64,000 nt of DNA from Gordonia sp. 'Campus' (GCF_022206305.1 NZ_JAKOIW010000002.1:124001-188000), one strand, 5' to 3'; shown: positions 1 to 9,922, counted from the first letter of the stretch. The notes: generated by a model from the sequence alone, not told the origin. A program made the numbers and translations.

Positions 1-6
1 TTGCAT
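1..6 (-). CDS. possible start of ectB (only two codons in window)
   Basis: Reading leftward, a purine-rich Shine-Dalgarno-like stretch (AGAAGGAAG, about positions 15-23) is followed by ATG CAA at the window edge. In ectoine gene clusters ectB normally follows ectA, so this ATG is a plausible start of the diaminobutyrate aminotransferase gene. Only two codons are visible, so the identity rests on context alone. About 170 bases separate it from the ectA stop, which is longer than usual for tightly coupled ect genes. Confidence 0.3.
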
Positions 7-176
7 GATCGTGCTTCCTTCTGTTGTGACAGAGAACTTTCAGGCCTATTGCGGTGAAACCTGTTGCGCGACGGCCTTGTCGACCGAAGCTGCAGTACAG
101 CTCTGCGTGGTGGGTACCCGAAGTGGTGCCCGATACCGCCGGGATGGCGGGATATGCGAGAGGGATCTCGTCCGAG

Positions 177-704
177 TCAGGGCTCGGGGATCTCCGGTTC
201 CAGCATGTACAGGTCCTCGGGTTCGTGCGAATCCGGGAATGTGTTCGCGGGGAACAGATCTCGCCGCTCGAACCGCAGGCCGCGAGCCTTGGCGACCGAT
301 GCGAACAACCGCTGCGAAGCGACGTTGTCCGGGCTTATGGTCGTGTGCATCGCGACCATGCCCTGCTTGTTGGCGCGATCGAAGAGCTGGTGCAGCATGG
401 TTCCGGCGACTCCATGGCCGCGGGCGTCGTCGTCGACGGCGACCTGCCAGACCATCAGGGTCGACGGGTCGTTCTGCCTGCGGTATCCGGTCACGAAACC
501 GACCGGGCGGCCGTCGACCTCGGCCACGATGGAGGTCGTGGCGAAGTCGTGGCACCAGAGGACGTAGGCGTAGCTCGAATTGACATCGAGAACCTTTGAG
601 TCCGAAGCGATTTCCCAGAGGCGGGTGCCGTCGTCGACCGTGGGCTCACGGTAGTCGACAGCGAGGGTGGTTGTTGGGGCCGTTCTTGTGTGGGAAGGGC
701 TCAT
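177..704 (-). CDS. ectA: L-2,4-diaminobutyrate N-acetyltransferase EctA
   Basis: EctA acetylates L-2,4-diaminobutyrate in the cytoplasm, the step before cyclisation to the osmolyte ectoine. The 175-residue product is a GNAT protein. It shows the family-typical beginning (YREPTVDDGTRLW), a VLDVNSSYAYVLWCHDF stretch, GFVTGYR, the acetyl-CoA loop VAVDDDARGHGVAG, and the ISPDNVASQRLF helix. These read as EctA rather than a generic acetyltransferase. I chose the ATG at 704 because the usual EctA leader is short. An in-frame ATG at 743 would add 13 residues. A TAACGT hexamer lies about 16 bases before the ATG at 704, so the mRNA may have almost no leader. The gene diverges from rsmD and probably heads an ect operon that runs out of the window. 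Confidence 0.88.
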   Translation of the reverse strand: MSPSHTRTAPTTTLAVDYREPTVDDGTRLWEIASDSKVLDVNSSYAYVLWCHDFATTSIVAEVDGRPVGFVTGYRRQNDPSTLMVWQVAVDDDARGHGVAGTMLHQLFDRANKQGMVAMHTTISPDNVASQRLFASVAKARGLRFERRDLFPANTFPDSHEPEDLYMLEPEIPEP

Positions 705-868
705 AACGCATTTGACGTTAACAACGCGTGTCGGCGAAGTCATGCATCGGTCGAAATTGCCCCCCGGATCGCCTACCTTACGCCTGATCAGGCATGCAAT
801 GTGAAGTGAGTCACAAAGACGTGATTCAGGGTTGGTCGCAAGGGGGTTTCGGGTTGCAGAATGGCCGG

Positions 869-1420
869 ATGACGAGGATCATCGCCGGCCGGCTGCGAGG
901 CCGCCGGCTGCGCGTGCCGGACGAGGGAACGCGCCCCACCTCCGACCGGGTTCGGGAGTCGCTGTTCAACCTGCTCGCCGCGAGGTTCGGCCTCGAAGGT
1001 CTGTGGGTGCTGGATCTCTACGCGGGTTCCGGGGCGCTCGGCATCGAGGCGATCTCCCGCGGCGCGGCCGGGGCGACCTTCGTCGACTCCAACCGGCGGG
1101 CCGTGGCGACGATCGCGTCCAATCTGAAGGCCTGCGGGATCTCTGCGGAGGCAATGGTCGCCACTCGGACGGTGTCGGCCTATCTGTCGTCGCCACCCGA
1201 GCGCCGGTTCGACCTCGTGTTCTCCGATCCTCCCTATGCCCTCGGGGCGGACCGCGTCGCCGACGATCTCGGGCTCCTGCTCCCGCGGCTCGCCGACGGC
1301 GCCCTGGTCGTGGTCGAGCGCGCGAGTCGGACATCAGGAGACGTGTGGCCCCCGGGCTTCGACGTCATCGCGGACAAGTCCTACGGCGACACCCGGGTGG
1401 AGGTCGGTCTCCGGGTCTGA
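869..1420 (+). CDS. rsmD: 16S rRNA (guanine966-N2)-methyltransferase RsmD
   Basis: RsmD methylates G966 of 16S rRNA during 30S assembly, using S-adenosylmethionine. The 183-residue product begins MTRIIAGRLRGRRL and has the SAM-binding LDLYAGSGALGIEA loop and the N6/N2-methyltransferase motif SDPPYAL. The frame is open further upstream, but the family N-terminus matches the ATG at 869. A CAGAAT hexamer at 857-862 sits exactly 12 bases before it, and I see no clear Shine-Dalgarno sequence, so translation is probably leaderless. coaD follows after 30 bases, the pairing commonly seen in actinobacteria. Confidence 0.93.
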   Translation: MTRIIAGRLRGRRLRVPDEGTRPTSDRVRESLFNLLAARFGLEGLWVLDLYAGSGALGIEAISRGAAGATFVDSNRRAVATIASNLKACGISAEAMVATRTVSAYLSSPPERRFDLVFSDPPYALGADRVADDLGLLLPRLADGALVVVERASRTSGDVWPPGFDVIADKSYGDTRVEVGLRV

Positions 1421-1450
1421 CGCCTCGCGGCCGGCCGGTAAGTTCAGCCC

Positions 1451-1939
1451 ATGACGACGGCAGTGTGTCCCGGTTCCTTCGATCCCTTCACCCTCGGCCA
1501 CCGATATGTCGTGGAGCGTGCGGCCGCGTGCTTCGACGAGCTGGTGATCACCGTGGTGGTCAACCCGAACAAGCGCGGGATGTTCAGTGTGGACGAACGC
1601 ATCGCGCTCATCCGCGAGGATTGCGCCGACCTGGGCAACGTGCGTGTGGACCGCTGGGAGGGACTCCTGGTCGACTATCTGCGACAGGAGTCGATCCACA
1701 CGATCGTCAAAGGCCTGCGCTCGGCGGTCGACTTCGACTACGAGGTGCCCATGGCGCAGATGAATCGCGAACTCGCCGATGTCGAGACCGTGTTCCTGCT
1801 GACCGATCCCCGCTTCGCGCATGTGTCGAGCTCGCTGGTCAAGGAAGTCGCCAAACTCGGCGGTGACGTCTCGCCCTTCCTGTCCGCGCACATCCACGAG
1901 CACCTCGCCCGGCAACTGTCCGGCGAGCGATCGGTCTGA
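1451..1939 (+). CDS. coaD: phosphopantetheine adenylyltransferase
   Basis: CoaD transfers AMP from ATP to 4'-phosphopantetheine, giving dephospho-CoA, the penultimate step of coenzyme A synthesis. The 162-residue protein starts with the nucleotidyltransferase motif GSFDPFTLGH (residues 8-17) and carries the KGLRSAVDFDYE segment and the second ATP motif SSSLVKE. Its length is normal for the family. A TAAGTT hexamer at 1439-1444 begins 12 bases before the ATG, suggesting a leaderless transcript independent of rsmD. Confidence 0.95.
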   Translation: MTTAVCPGSFDPFTLGHRYVVERAAACFDELVITVVVNPNKRGMFSVDERIALIREDCADLGNVRVDRWEGLLVDYLRQESIHTIVKGLRSAVDFDYEVPMAQMNRELADVETVFLLTDPRFAHVSSSLVKEVAKLGGDVSPFLSAHIHEHLARQLSGERSV

Positions 1940-1996
1940 CCACGGTCCGACGCGACACACCCCATCCGCTTCACGAGTCACAAGCGCAACATTCGG

Positions 1997-2002
1997 CACA
2001 AT
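1997..2002 (+). promoter_or_regulatory. candidate -10 element of sepIVA (CACAAT)
   Basis: CACAAT lies inside GGCACAATAGTCAC, 54 bases before the sepIVA start. Very similar strings precede rplS, rpsP and the leftward DUF4185 gene, so this is a repeated promoter-like motif. No convincing -35 hexamer is visible. Confidence 0.4.
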
Positions 2003-2055
2003 AGTCACAGATTCACCAACTGTTGCAAACAGGCAAGCGCCGGATTGGGGTGGCT

Positions 2056-2907
2056 GTGTACCGGGTATTTGAGGCTCTCGACGAGCTCGTCGCGATTGTC
2101 GAAGAGGCGCGGAGTGTGCCGATGACCGCCGGGTGCGTCGTTCCACGCGGCGATGTACTGGAACTCCTCGACGACATCAAGGATTCGATCCCCGGCGAGC
2201 TCGACGACGCCCAGGACGTCCTCGATCAGCGCGACACCCTCATCGGGGATGCGCGCGAACACGCCGAGACGACGGTGGCGAAGGCCGACTCCGAGTCCGA
2301 GGCCGTGCTCGCGCACGCCCGCGCCGAGGCCGACCGCATCCTGTCCGAGGCGAAGTCCCAAGCCGACCGCATGGTCGACGAGGCCAGTGCCCACTCCAGT
2401 TCACTGATCGACGACGCGAGCGCCGAGGCTCATCGGCTGCAGACCAGCGCGGCACGCGAGTTCGAGGCGGTCACCGGTCGGGCACGCGCCGAGGCCCAGC
2501 GCACCATCGACGCCGCCAACAACTCCTACGACAAGTCGGTGGCCGACGGCATCGCCGAACAGCAGCGACTGGTTTCGGAGACCGAGGTCGTCGGTGCGGC
2601 CAAGTCGGAGGCCGAGCGGATCATCGACGCGGCCCACGCCGAGGCCGACCGCCTGCGCGGTGACTGCGATGTCTACGTCGACGAGAAGCTCGCCCAGTTC
2701 GAAGAGGTCCTCACCGGGACCCTGCGTTCGGTGAACCGCGGGCGGCATCAGCTGCGCACCGGGGCCGGCATGCACGACTACGTGGAGTACCCGCGCAGCG
2801 TCGACGAGCACGGTCGGGGCGACAACCGGGCCGACAACACCCGGTCGCGGGAGACCTCGACCCGCAACTCCTACGACCGCGATCAGGGCTCACCGCTCGC
2901 GGTGTGA
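2056..2907 (+). CDS. sepIVA: DivIVA-domain septum protein SepIVA
   Basis: This is the homologue of mycobacterial SepIVA (Rv2927c), an essential coiled-coil DivIVA-family protein that marks intracellular sites linked to septation and polar envelope synthesis. The start YRVFEALDELVAIVEEAR, the PMTAGCVVPRGDVLELLDDI segment and a long alanine/glutamate/arginine-rich heptad region (roughly residues 50-230) support this. A charged, low-complexity tail rich in D, R, T and N follows. I chose the GTG at 2056 because family members start at this YRVFEALDEL sequence. An ATG at 2023 is also in frame. It lies between coaD and the YceD-family gene, as in related genomes. Confidence 0.87.
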   Translation: MYRVFEALDELVAIVEEARSVPMTAGCVVPRGDVLELLDDIKDSIPGELDDAQDVLDQRDTLIGDAREHAETTVAKADSESEAVLAHARAEADRILSEAKSQADRMVDEASAHSSSLIDDASAEAHRLQTSAAREFEAVTGRARAEAQRTIDAANNSYDKSVADGIAEQQRLVSETEVVGAAKSEAERIIDAAHAEADRLRGDCDVYVDEKLAQFEEVLTGTLRSVNRGRHQLRTGAGMHDYVEYPRSVDEHGRGDNRADNTRSRETSTRNSYDRDQGSPLAV

Positions 2908-2984
2908 CGCACGGATCGCGCGTCCGCACCACGCTGCGCGGCGCCGGTCGATGATTCGTGAGGGCGAGCGTATGGTGGGCGTTT

Positions 2985-3635
2985 GTGGCTGATCATGCTG
3001 TGACTTCAGAGGCGTCGCACGGTCCCGGTTCGGCGCCGCGGCGCGATCCCTTCGTCCTCGACATCCGGTCGTTGGGGCGCCGCCCGGGCACCATGTCCGA
3101 GGTGCACCGGACGGTGCGTACGCCCGACAAGCTGGGCGTCGAGATGATCGGGATCCCTGCGGATTCCGACGTCGACCTCGACCTCCGCCTCGAAGCGGTG
3201 AGCGAGGGAGTCCTGGTGACGGGAACCGTGTGCGGTGAGACGGTCGGGCAGTGCGCCCGGTGTCTGGAACCCGTGGACGGGACGGTGACGGTGTTCCTCA
3301 CCGAACTGTTCGCCTACCCCGACAGCACCACCGACCAGACGTCGGACGCGGAGGACATCCACCGCATCGTCGATGACCGTATCGATCTGGAACAGCCGAT
3401 CATCGACGCCGTGGTGCTCGAGCTCCCGATGTCTCCGCTGTGTTCTCCGGACTGCCCCGGTCTCTGCCAGGTGTGCGGTGTACGGCTCGCCATCGCCGAG
3501 CCCGGACACGGGCACGAGCTGATCGACCCCCGGTGGGCGGGACTCGCGAACAAGTTCGCGGACCTCACCGACGAGACCCCGGGCGAGGCGACCGACGGTG
3601 ACGCCGATGCCGACACCCAGAAGCGTCGTGACTGA
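2985..3635 (+). CDS. YceD family (DUF177) protein
   Basis: This is a DUF177/YceD-family protein of about 216 residues. Family members are linked to 23S rRNA accumulation and usually sit beside rpmF. The core has [10 protein letters not shown] near the start, an internal CARC pair ([10 protein letters not shown]) and a C-terminal cysteine cluster, [13 protein letters not shown], that probably binds zinc. Here rpmF is absent and rnc follows directly, as in mycobacteria. I chose the GTG at 2985, which has GGTGGG a few bases upstream. GTG 3000 is an alternative. The 3' end overlaps the proposed rnc start, implying translational coupling. Confidence 0.8.
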   Translation: MADHAVTSEASHGPGSAPRRDPFVLDIRSLGRRPGTMSEVHRTVRTPDKLGVEMIGIPADSDVDLDLRLEAVSEGVLVTGTVCGETVGQCARCLEPVDGTVTVFLTELFAYPDSTTDQTSDAEDIHRIVDDRIDLEQPIIDAVVLELPMSPLCSPDCPGLCQVCGVRLAIAEPGHGHELIDPRWAGLANKFADLTDETPGEATDGDADADTQKRRD

Positions 3636-4353
3636 GGCCGTGCGCGAGGACGGCCCCCGCGCCGCGCTGCTCGCAGCCCTCGACACCGACATCCCCGAGG
3701 ACCTCCTCACCCTCGCCCTGACACACCGTTCCTATGCGTACGAGAACGGCGGGCTCCCCACCAACGAACGCCTCGAGTTCCTGGGCGACTCCGTGCTCGG
3801 TGTCGTCATCACCGAGCGCCTCTACCTGGGTTTTCCCGACCGCCCGGAGGGGGAGCTCGCGAAGATCCGAGCCAGCGTGGTGAATATGCACGCGCTGGCC
3901 GATGTCGCACGCGCCCTCGGCGACGAGGGCGGCCTCGGCAAGTACCTGTACCTGGGCCGGGGCGAGGAGATGACCGGTGGCCGGGACAAGGACTCGATCC
4001 TCGCCGACGGCCTGGAATCGCTGTTCGGGGCGGTCTTCCTGAGCCACGGTCTCGCGACTTCTCAGCGGATCATCCTGCGACTCTTCGAGGAGCGGATCGA
4101 GCGGGCCGGACAGCTGGGCGCCGGCCTGGACTGGAAGACATCGTTGCAGGAGCTCAGCTCGGAGCGGGGTTTCGGCCCGCCCCAGTACCAGATCAGCGCG
4201 ACGGGTCCGGACCACAACAAGGAGTTCACCGCGGTCGCGGTCGTCGCGGGCGAGAACCTCGGCGAGGGCGTCGGGCGTACCAAGAAGGAAGCTGAGCAGC
4301 AGGCGGCGGCGCATGCATGGAAAGTGCTGACCGAGCGCGCATCTGCGTCGTGA
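3598..4353 (+). CDS. rnc: ribonuclease III
   Basis: RNase III cleaves double-stranded RNA in rRNA precursors and some mRNAs. The 251-residue product has the endonuclease domain signature [13 protein letters not shown] (residues 56-68), the second acidic helix [11 protein letters not shown], and a C-terminal dsRNA-binding domain from about 175 to 245 ending in [16 protein letters not shown]. Possible starts are GTG 3598 (with a GGCGAGG about 10 bases upstream), ATG 3607 and GTG 3628. All overlap the end of the YceD-family gene, which suggests coupled translation. Confidence 0.94.
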   Translation: MTPMPTPRSVVTEAVREDGPRAALLAALDTDIPEDLLTLALTHRSYAYENGGLPTNERLEFLGDSVLGVVITERLYLGFPDRPEGELAKIRASVVNMHALADVARALGDEGGLGKYLYLGRGEEMTGGRDKDSILADGLESLFGAVFLSHGLATSQRIILRLFEERIERAGQLGAGLDWKTSLQELSSERGFGPPQYQISATGPDHNKEFTAVAVVAGENLGEGVGRTKKEAEQQAAAHAWKVLTERASAS

Positions 4354-4364
4354 ACCCACCCCTG

Positions 4365-4397
4365 ATGCCCGACATGCCTGAGCTACCTCATGCCTGA
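4365..4397 (+). other. 10-codon mini-ORF overlapping the mutM start
   Basis: The frame ATG CCC GAC ATG CCT GAG CTA CCT CAT GCC TGA encodes [10 protein letters not shown]. It runs over the real mutM ATG at 4390 in another frame. The second ATG (4374) begins an imperfect copy of the mutM start region (12 of 16 bases identical). It may be a slippage relic or may reduce or couple initiation at mutM. No homology evidence supports a functional peptide. Confidence 0.35.
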
Positions 4398-5289
4398 ACT
4401 CCCCGAGGTCGAGACCGTCCGCGTCGGCCTCGAGACCCATCTCGTCGGCCGCGTGATCACGTCGGTCGACGTCGCGCATCCACGCGCGGTGCGGCGGCAC
4501 GCGGGCGGCGAGCCCGACCTCGTCGGCCGCCTCACCGGCAAGGCGGTGACCGGGGTGCGTCGTCGCGGCAAGTACCTGTGGATCGACGTCTCCGACGCCA
4601 CCGACCGCGCCGCGCTCGTGGTCCATCTCGGCATGAGCGGGCAGATGCTGATCGCTCGCGGCGGCGCACCGGACCACACCCACCTCCGTGTCCGGGCGCT
4701 GCTCGACGACGAGAACGAATTGCGTTTCGTCGACCAAAGGACCTTCGGCGGTTGGCATCTCGACGATTACACGGTCGATGCCTACGCTCCCGCCGGCATG
4801 CCGGCCGCCGATGTCCCGGTCTCCGTGGCGCACATAGCGACCGACCCCTTCGATCCGGCCTTCGACGTCGAACGGGTCGTGAACCGCATGCGCGCCAAGC
4901 ACTCCGAGATCAAACGCGTCCTGCTCGACCAGACGGTGATCTCCGGCGTCGGCAACATCTACGCCGACGAGGCGCTGTGGCGGGCACGCCTGCACGGGGC
5001 CCGGATCGCCGAGACGATCAGCCGCAAGAAACTCCGCGAGTTGATCGAAGCGGTCACCGTGGTGATGGCGGAGGCGCTGAAGGTCGGCGGGACATCGTTC
5101 GACGCGCTGTACGTCAACGTCAACGGTCAGTCCGGCTACTTCGAGAGATCGCTGAACGCCTATGGCCGGGCGGGGGAGCTGTGCCGGCGCTGTGGAGCGA
5201 TCATGCGGCGGGAATCGTTCATGAACCGGAGCTCGTTCTACTGCCCGCGATGTCAGAGACGCCCGTCCGACGTCGAGTCCCGGGGCTGA
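4390..5289 (+). CDS. mutM: formamidopyrimidine-DNA glycosylase (Fpg/MutM)
   Basis: MutM removes 8-oxoguanine and ring-opened purines and nicks the abasic site. After Met removal the N-terminal proline (PELPEVET) is the catalytic nucleophile and Glu3 assists. Lys61 in [10 protein letters not shown] corresponds to the conserved beta-clamp lysine. The H2TH region is present ([15 protein letters not shown]), as is a C-terminal four-cysteine zinc finger (CRRCG ... CPRC). At 299 residues the length is slightly above average. It ends the rnc cluster, and the rnc-mutM-smc order matches mycobacteria. Confidence 0.95.
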   Translation: MPELPEVETVRVGLETHLVGRVITSVDVAHPRAVRRHAGGEPDLVGRLTGKAVTGVRRRGKYLWIDVSDATDRAALVVHLGMSGQMLIARGGAPDHTHLRVRALLDDENELRFVDQRTFGGWHLDDYTVDAYAPAGMPAADVPVSVAHIATDPFDPAFDVERVVNRMRAKHSEIKRVLLDQTVISGVGNIYADEALWRARLHGARIAETISRKKLRELIEAVTVVMAEALKVGGTSFDALYVNVNGQSGYFERSLNAYGRAGELCRRCGAIMRRESFMNRSSFYCPRCQRRPSDVESRG

Positions 5290-5317
5290 AGCGGAGCGCC
5301 GGCCTTGCCCGGTTATC

Positions 5318-5376
5318 GCTCACCCCTTCCGTTCGCGCTCACCGAAAAAGTGTGAGCGGGAACGGAGAGAGTGAGC
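5318..5376. repeat. long imperfect inverted repeat between mutM and the osmC-like gene
   Basis: Two 25-base arms (5318-5342 and 5352-5376) are complementary at 21 of 25 positions around a nine-base A-rich loop. Each arm starts and ends with GCTCAC or its complement, so shorter hairpins are also possible. It could terminate mutM transcription, although no T-run follows. It could instead be a copy of a small dispersed palindromic element. No second copy was noticed in this window. Confidence 0.6.
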
Positions 5377-5416
5377 AGTCGTTCAGCGCCGGGAACAATC
5401 CGCGATCGGGCGCTCT

Positions 5417-5422
5417 TACTAT
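5417..5422 (+). promoter_or_regulatory. candidate -10 element TACTAT for the osmC-like gene
   Basis: TACTAT fits the actinobacterial TAnnnT -10 consensus and lies 55 bases before the ATG at 5477. An AGAGGA ribosome-binding sequence sits at 5461-5466, so this mRNA should have a leader of about 45-50 bases. No clear -35 is visible. Confidence 0.35.
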
Positions 5423-5476
5423 TGTTCGCGGTGCCGGCGGTGTACGTCGGCCACTTTTCGAGAGGACTCGTCGTCG

Positions 5477-5929
5477 ATGACCACCGAAGCAGCAGCTGAT
5501 CCCACCTCCGCCGAGCAGGCACACACCGAACTGTGGGTCGATCGCACCGGAACGCGGCGCTACACCGGCCGCAGCTCACGCGGCGCCGAGGTGCTGATCG
5601 GATCGCAGGACGTCGAGGGTGTCTTCACCCCGGGTGAGTTGCTCAAGATCGCGCTGGCCGCCTGCACGGGCATGTCGTCGGACCGCCCGTTGTCGCGCCG
5701 ACTCGGGGACGACTACGACGCCACCATCCGCGTGAGCGGCGACGCCGACCGCGAGAACGAGGTCTATCCCCGGATCGAGGAGATCCTCCAGGTCGACCTG
5801 TCCGAGCTCGATCCCGATGCCGCCTCGAGGCTTCTCGTCGTCGTCGAGCGCGCCATCGAGGCGGTGTGCACGGTCGGACGCACCGTCAAGGCCGGTGCCG
5901 AGGTCGACCTGCGGATCGAGACGGACTGA
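5477..5929 (+). CDS. OsmC-family protein (peroxide/thiol stress)
   Basis: This 150-residue protein belongs to the OsmC/Ohr fold. Most members reduce organic hydroperoxides through two cysteines. Candidate redox cysteines occur in [12 protein letters not shown] (about residue 60) and [12 protein letters not shown] (about residue 131). The [17 protein letters not shown] stretch is typical. It matches the OsmC-like gene next to smc in mycobacteria (Rv2923c). Its substrate cannot be assigned from sequence. acyP follows after four bases. Confidence 0.82.
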   Translation: MTTEAAADPTSAEQAHTELWVDRTGTRRYTGRSSRGAEVLIGSQDVEGVFTPGELLKIALAACTGMSSDRPLSRRLGDDYDATIRVSGDADRENEVYPRIEEILQVDLSELDPDAASRLLVVVERAIEAVCTVGRTVKAGAEVDLRIETD

Positions 5930-5933
5930 CCCC

Positions 5934-6269
5934 ATGGCCGGTGACCGCAGCGACAACACCGACAGCGACCGCGACGACAGCGACCGCGACGGCGCAGACT
6001 CCGTCCGGTTGACCGCGCATGTCCACGGTCATGTGCAGGGCGTGGGGTTCCGGTGGTGGACGCGGTCGCGGGCACTCGAGCTCGGCCTCGTCGGATATGC
6101 GTCCAATCAGGCCGACGGTCGCGTGCTGGTGGTCGCCGAGGGACCACGGCGCGCCGCGCTGGCCCTTCTCGACGCACTGCGGTCCGGTGACACGCCCGGC
6201 CGCGTCGATCTGGTCGTCGAACGCCTCGACGCGCCGCGAGGGGACCTCAGCGGCTTCGTCGAACGGTGA
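5934..6269 (+). CDS. acyP: acylphosphatase
   Basis: Acylphosphatases hydrolyse carboxyl-phosphate bonds. The core shows the catalytic signature [18 protein letters not shown], with the essential arginine in GFRWW, and the later [11 protein letters not shown] with the substrate-orienting asparagine. An Asp/Ser-rich N-terminal tail of about 22 residues ([16 protein letters not shown]) is unusual for this roughly 90-residue family. The start could lie further in, although ATG 5934 is the first good codon after the OsmC-like gene. Confidence 0.9.
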   Translation: MAGDRSDNTDSDRDDSDRDGADSVRLTAHVHGHVQGVGFRWWTRSRALELGLVGYASNQADGRVLVVAEGPRRAALALLDALRSGDTPGRVDLVVERLDAPRGDLSGFVER

Positions 6270-6313
6270 GCAGAGCCCGAAACGGATCGTGATGGTGAGT
6301 ACTCTGTACCGTC

Positions 6314-9300
6314 GTGCACCTCAAAAGCCTGACCCTGAAGGGCTTCAAGTCGTTCGCCTCGGCGACGACCCTGCGCTTCGAGCCGGGTATCACGTGCGTC
6401 GTCGGACCCAACGGCTCCGGTAAATCGAACGTCGTCGACGCCCTGACCTGGGTCATGGGCGAGCAGGGCGCCAAGGCGCTGCGTGGCGGCAAGATGCAGG
6501 ACGTCATCTTCGCCGGCACATCCGGACGCCCGCCGCTGGGTCGCGCCGAGGTGACCCTCACCATCGACAACGCCGACGGTGCGCTGCCCATCGAGTACTC
6601 CGAGGTGTCGATCACCCGCCGCATGTTTCGCGACGGTGCCGGTGAGTACGAGATCAACGGCAGTACGTGCCGACTGATGGATGTGCAGGAACTGCTCTCC
6701 GACTCGGGTATCGGCCGGGAGATGCACGTCATCGTCGGACAGGGCCGACTGTCGGCGATTCTCGAGTCCCGGCCGGAGGACCGCCGTGCGTTCATCGAGG
6801 AGGCAGCGGGCGTCCTCAAGCACCGCAAGCGCAAGGAAAAGGCGGTCCGCAAGCTCGACGCCATGCAGGCGAACCTCGCGCGGCTCACCGACCTGACCGC
6901 GGAACTCCGTCGCCAGCTCAAGCCCCTCGGCCGCCAGGCGGAGGTCGCCCGCCGCGCGCAGACCGTCCAGGCCGACCTGCGCGACGCCCGGTTGCGCCTC
7001 GCCGCCGACGACCTGGTCACCCGCCGTGCCGAGATGGCCGAACACACGGCGGTCGAAGACGAGGTCCGCCGTCGCCAGGACGAGGTCGCGGCCCAGCTGG
7101 ACACGGCCAACGCCGAACTCGCCGAACACGAACAGCATCTCGCCGAGATCACTCCCGCGGCCGCCGCCGCCAACCGCGCGTGGTTCCGGCTGTCGGCGCT
7201 GGCGGAGCGTGTCGATGCGACCCGCCGGGTCGCTGCGGAACGAAGCCGCTACTTGAGCGAGTCGTCGACCGAGGCATCCGGCCCCGACCCGGACGAGCTG
7301 GACGAGCAGGCTCTGGAGGCCGCCGAGCTGGAGGCCGAACTCACCGAGGGCGTGGAGATCGCCGCGGAGCAGCTCGAGACCGCTCGCGAGGTGCTGGGCG
7401 AGCGCGAATCCGTCGCCGAGGCGGCCGAGGCCGCGCACCTCGCGGCCGTACGTGCGATCGCCGACCGTCGCGAGGGGCTGGCCCGGCTCGAGGGCCAGGT
7501 CGACAATCTGCGGACGCGGTCGGAATCGGTCGACGGCGAGGCCGCGCGCCTCACCGCCGGGATCGCGGCGGCCACCGAGCGCGCCGAAGCCGCTACCGCA
7601 CAACAGGATTCCGCGGCAGGTGAGCTTGCGGAGCTGGAGGCTTCCGAACGTGCGCTCGACGAACACCACGAGCGGTGCGTGGCCGCGCTGAACCTTTCCA
7701 ACGAGCGGGTCGCCACCTTGCAGGCGTCGCACCGACAAGCCGAACAGTCCATCGCGTCGCTGTCGGCACGGGTGGATGCACTCTCGATGGGGCTCGAACG
7801 CGGCGACGGCGGTGCCTGGCTGCTCGAACACGCCCCGGAGGGCCTGCGCGGTCCGATGGCGGAGCTGGTGACCGTGGAGCCGGGCTTCGAGACGGCCATC
7901 GCCGGAGCGCTCGGACCCGCGGTCGACGGCATCGTGACCGTCGATGGGGTCGCCGCCGTCCGGGCACTCGAGGCACTCAAGTCCGGCGACGGCGGACGAG
8001 CGGCGCTGATCTGCGGCGGGCTCACCGCCCCGATCCGGGGCCGCGCGGTCGACCTGCCCGAGGGTGCCCGGTGGGCGGCCTCGGTGGTGAGCGCGCCCGA
8101 CGACATCAGGGCGGCCGTCGACACCGTCCTCGCCGACACCGTCATCGTCGACGATCCGGCCCGCGGTCTGGAACTGGCCCGCTCGCTGGGCGTCCGTGCG
8201 GTCACCCACGCCGGCGACCGCATCGGCCCGGCCTCGATCGAGGGCGGTTCGTCGCGTCGTCCGTCCACCCTCGAGGTCCAGTCGGCCATCGACACCGCCA
8301 CCGCCGAACTCGCGGCAACGCGACGGCGGGTGGAAGAACTCGAGGCGGCGCTCGACGGCGCACTCACCGAACAACATGACCGTCGCGAGGCCGCCGAGGA
8401 GGCCCTCGCCGCGCTGCACGAATCCGACGCCAGCGTCGGTGCGGCCTACGAACACATGGCTCGTCTGGGTCAGGAGGTGCGCAACTCGCGCGCCGAAGCC
8501 GACAAACTGACGCGCCAGCGCAGACTCCTCGAAGAGGGCCGGGCCGAGACCCTCGCGTCACTGCACGAGCTCACCGAACGGCTCCGCCTCGCGCGCGACG
8601 AGTCCGACGAGGGCGTCGAGATGTCCGCGGATGACTCCGAACGCGCCACCGCCGCGGCAGCCGTCGGCGTCGCACGGAGCGCGGAGATGGAGGCCCGGCT
8701 GGCGCTGCGCACCGCGGAGGAACGTCTCGCGTCGGTCCGCGGCAAGGCCGACTCGCTCCGTCGGGCGGCGCAACGCGAGCGCGAGGCCCGCGAACGCGCA
8801 CGCCGTCAGGACGAGATCCGACGCCAGGCCGCCGGTGTGGCCGCGGCCGTCGAACGCGCGGGTGCGCAGGTCACCGAACGGCTCGCGGCAGCGGTGGCCT
8901 CGGCCCAGGCCGGACGCGATGAACTCGAGGAGATCCGGGTCGCCCGTACCGCCACCCTCGACGGGTTGAGGGTCCAGGTCAACGAGTTGACGGGCACGCT
9001 GAACTCGTTGCGGGACACCGTCCATCGCGACGAGGTGGCCCGCGCGCAGGTCGCATTGCGCATCGAACAACTCGAGGAGCAGGTCCTCGAGACCTTCGCG
9101 ATGACCCCCGACGACCTGATCGCCGAATACGGTCCCGACGTCCCGATGCCGCCGTCGGAGCTGGAGATGGCGGAGTACGAGCAGGCGAAGGAGCGCGGCG
9201 AGCAGGTGGTCGCACCCGCTCCGATGCCATACAACCGGGCGACGCAGGAGGCCCGGGCGAAAAAGGCACAGAAGGACCTCAACACACTCGGCAAGGTCAA

Positions 9301-9922
9301 TCCGCTCGCGCTGGAGGAGTTCGCCGCACTCGAGGAGCGCTACAACTTCTTGTCGTCGCAGCTCGAGGACGTCAAGGCCGCGCGCAAGGACCTGCTCGAC
9401 GTGGTCGAGGACGTCGACGCGCGCATCCTGCAGGTGTTCACCGAGGCCTACGCCGACGTCGAGCGCGAGTTCGGGCAGGTGTTCCAGACCCTGTTCCCCG
9501 GAGGAGAGGGCCGGCTCGTGCTCACCGAACCGGGCGACATGCTCACCACCGGTATCGAGGTGGAGGCGCGGCCGCCCGGAAAGAAGGTCAAGCGGCTCTC
9601 GCTGCTGTCGGGCGGTGAGAAGTCACTGACCGCGGTCGCCATGCTCGTCGCGATCTTCCGCGCCCGCCCGTCACCGTTCTACGTCATGGACGAGGTCGAG
9701 GCAGCGCTCGACGACACCAATCTCCGACGTCTCATCAAGCTCTTCGAACAGCTGCGGGAGAAGTCGCAACTCATCGTCATCACCCATCAGAAGCCCACGA
9801 TGGAGGTCGCGGATGCGCTCTACGGAGTCAGCATGCGCGGCGATGGCATCACGACAGTCATCTCGCAGCGCATGCGCGGGGTGAACATGCCCGTGGGTCA
9901 ACAGGAGGACACCAGCCAGTGA
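6314..9922 (+). CDS. smc: chromosome segregation protein SMC
   Basis: SMC is the ATPase of bacterial condensin, which compacts and segregates the chromosome together with ScpA and ScpB. The 1202-residue protein has the Walker A motif GPNGSGKSN at 31-39, a coiled-coil arm rich in A, E and R, and a hinge at about 500-670. A returning coiled coil follows, then the C-terminal ABC signature LLSGGEKSL (about 1096-1104) and Walker [14 protein letters not shown]. The start is GTG 6314 with no Shine-Dalgarno sequence. A TACTCT at 6300-6305 suggests a leaderless or near-leaderless mRNA. It overlaps ftsY by four bases. Confidence 0.97.
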   Translation: MHLKSLTLKGFKSFASATTLRFEPGITCVVGPNGSGKSNVVDALTWVMGEQGAKALRGGKMQDVIFAGTSGRPPLGRAEVTLTIDNADGALPIEYSEVSITRRMFRDGAGEYEINGSTCRLMDVQELLSDSGIGREMHVIVGQGRLSAILESRPEDRRAFIEEAAGVLKHRKRKEKAVRKLDAMQANLARLTDLTAELRRQLKPLGRQAEVARRAQTVQADLRDARLRLAADDLVTRRAEMAEHTAVEDEVRRRQDEVAAQLDTANAELAEHEQHLAEITPAAAAANRAWFRLSALAERVDATRRVAAERSRYLSESSTEASGPDPDELDEQALEAAELEAELTEGVEIAAEQLETAREVLGERESVAEAAEAAHLAAVRAIADRREGLARLEGQVDNLRTRSESVDGEAARLTAGIAAATERAEAATAQQDSAAGELAELEASERALDEHHERCVAALNLSNERVATLQASHRQAEQSIASLSARVDALSMGLERGDGGAWLLEHAPEGLRGPMAELVTVEPGFETAIAGALGPAVDGIVTVDGVAAVRALEALKSGDGGRAALICGGLTAPIRGRAVDLPEGARWAASVVSAPDDIRAAVDTVLADTVIVDDPARGLELARSLGVRAVTHAGDRIGPASIEGGSSRRPSTLEVQSAIDTATAELAATRRRVEELEAALDGALTEQHDRREAAEEALAALHESDASVGAAYEHMARLGQEVRNSRAEADKLTRQRRLLEEGRAETLASLHELTERLRLARDESDEGVEMSADDSERATAAAAVGVARSAEMEARLALRTAEERLASVRGKADSLRRAAQREREARERARRQDEIRRQAAGVAAAVERAGAQVTERLAAAVASAQAGRDELEEIRVARTATLDGLRVQVNELTGTLNSLRDTVHRDEVARAQVALRIEQLEEQVLETFAMTPDDLIAEYGPDVPMPPSELEMAEYEQAKERGEQVVAPAPMPYNRATQEARAKKAQKDLNTLGKVNPLALEEFAALEERYNFLSSQLEDVKAARKDLLDVVEDVDARILQVFTEAYADVEREFGQVFQTLFPGGEGRLVLTEPGDMLTTGIEVEARPPGKKVKRLSLLSGGEKSLTAVAMLVAIFRARPSPFYVMDEVEAALDDTNLRRLIKLFEQLREKSQLIVITHQKPTMEVADALYGVSMRGDGITTVISQRMRGVNMPVGQQEDTSQ

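Noticed and set aside
3565..4995. 476-codon minus-strand open frame opposite rnc and mutM
   Set aside because: It overlaps two well-conserved genes on the opposite strand. No ribosome-binding site or domain supports it.
6107..8455. 782-codon minus-strand open frame opposite smc
   Set aside because: It is antisense to the conserved SMC ATPase. Its composition (Arg/Gly/Asp-rich without motifs) is that of a GC shadow frame.
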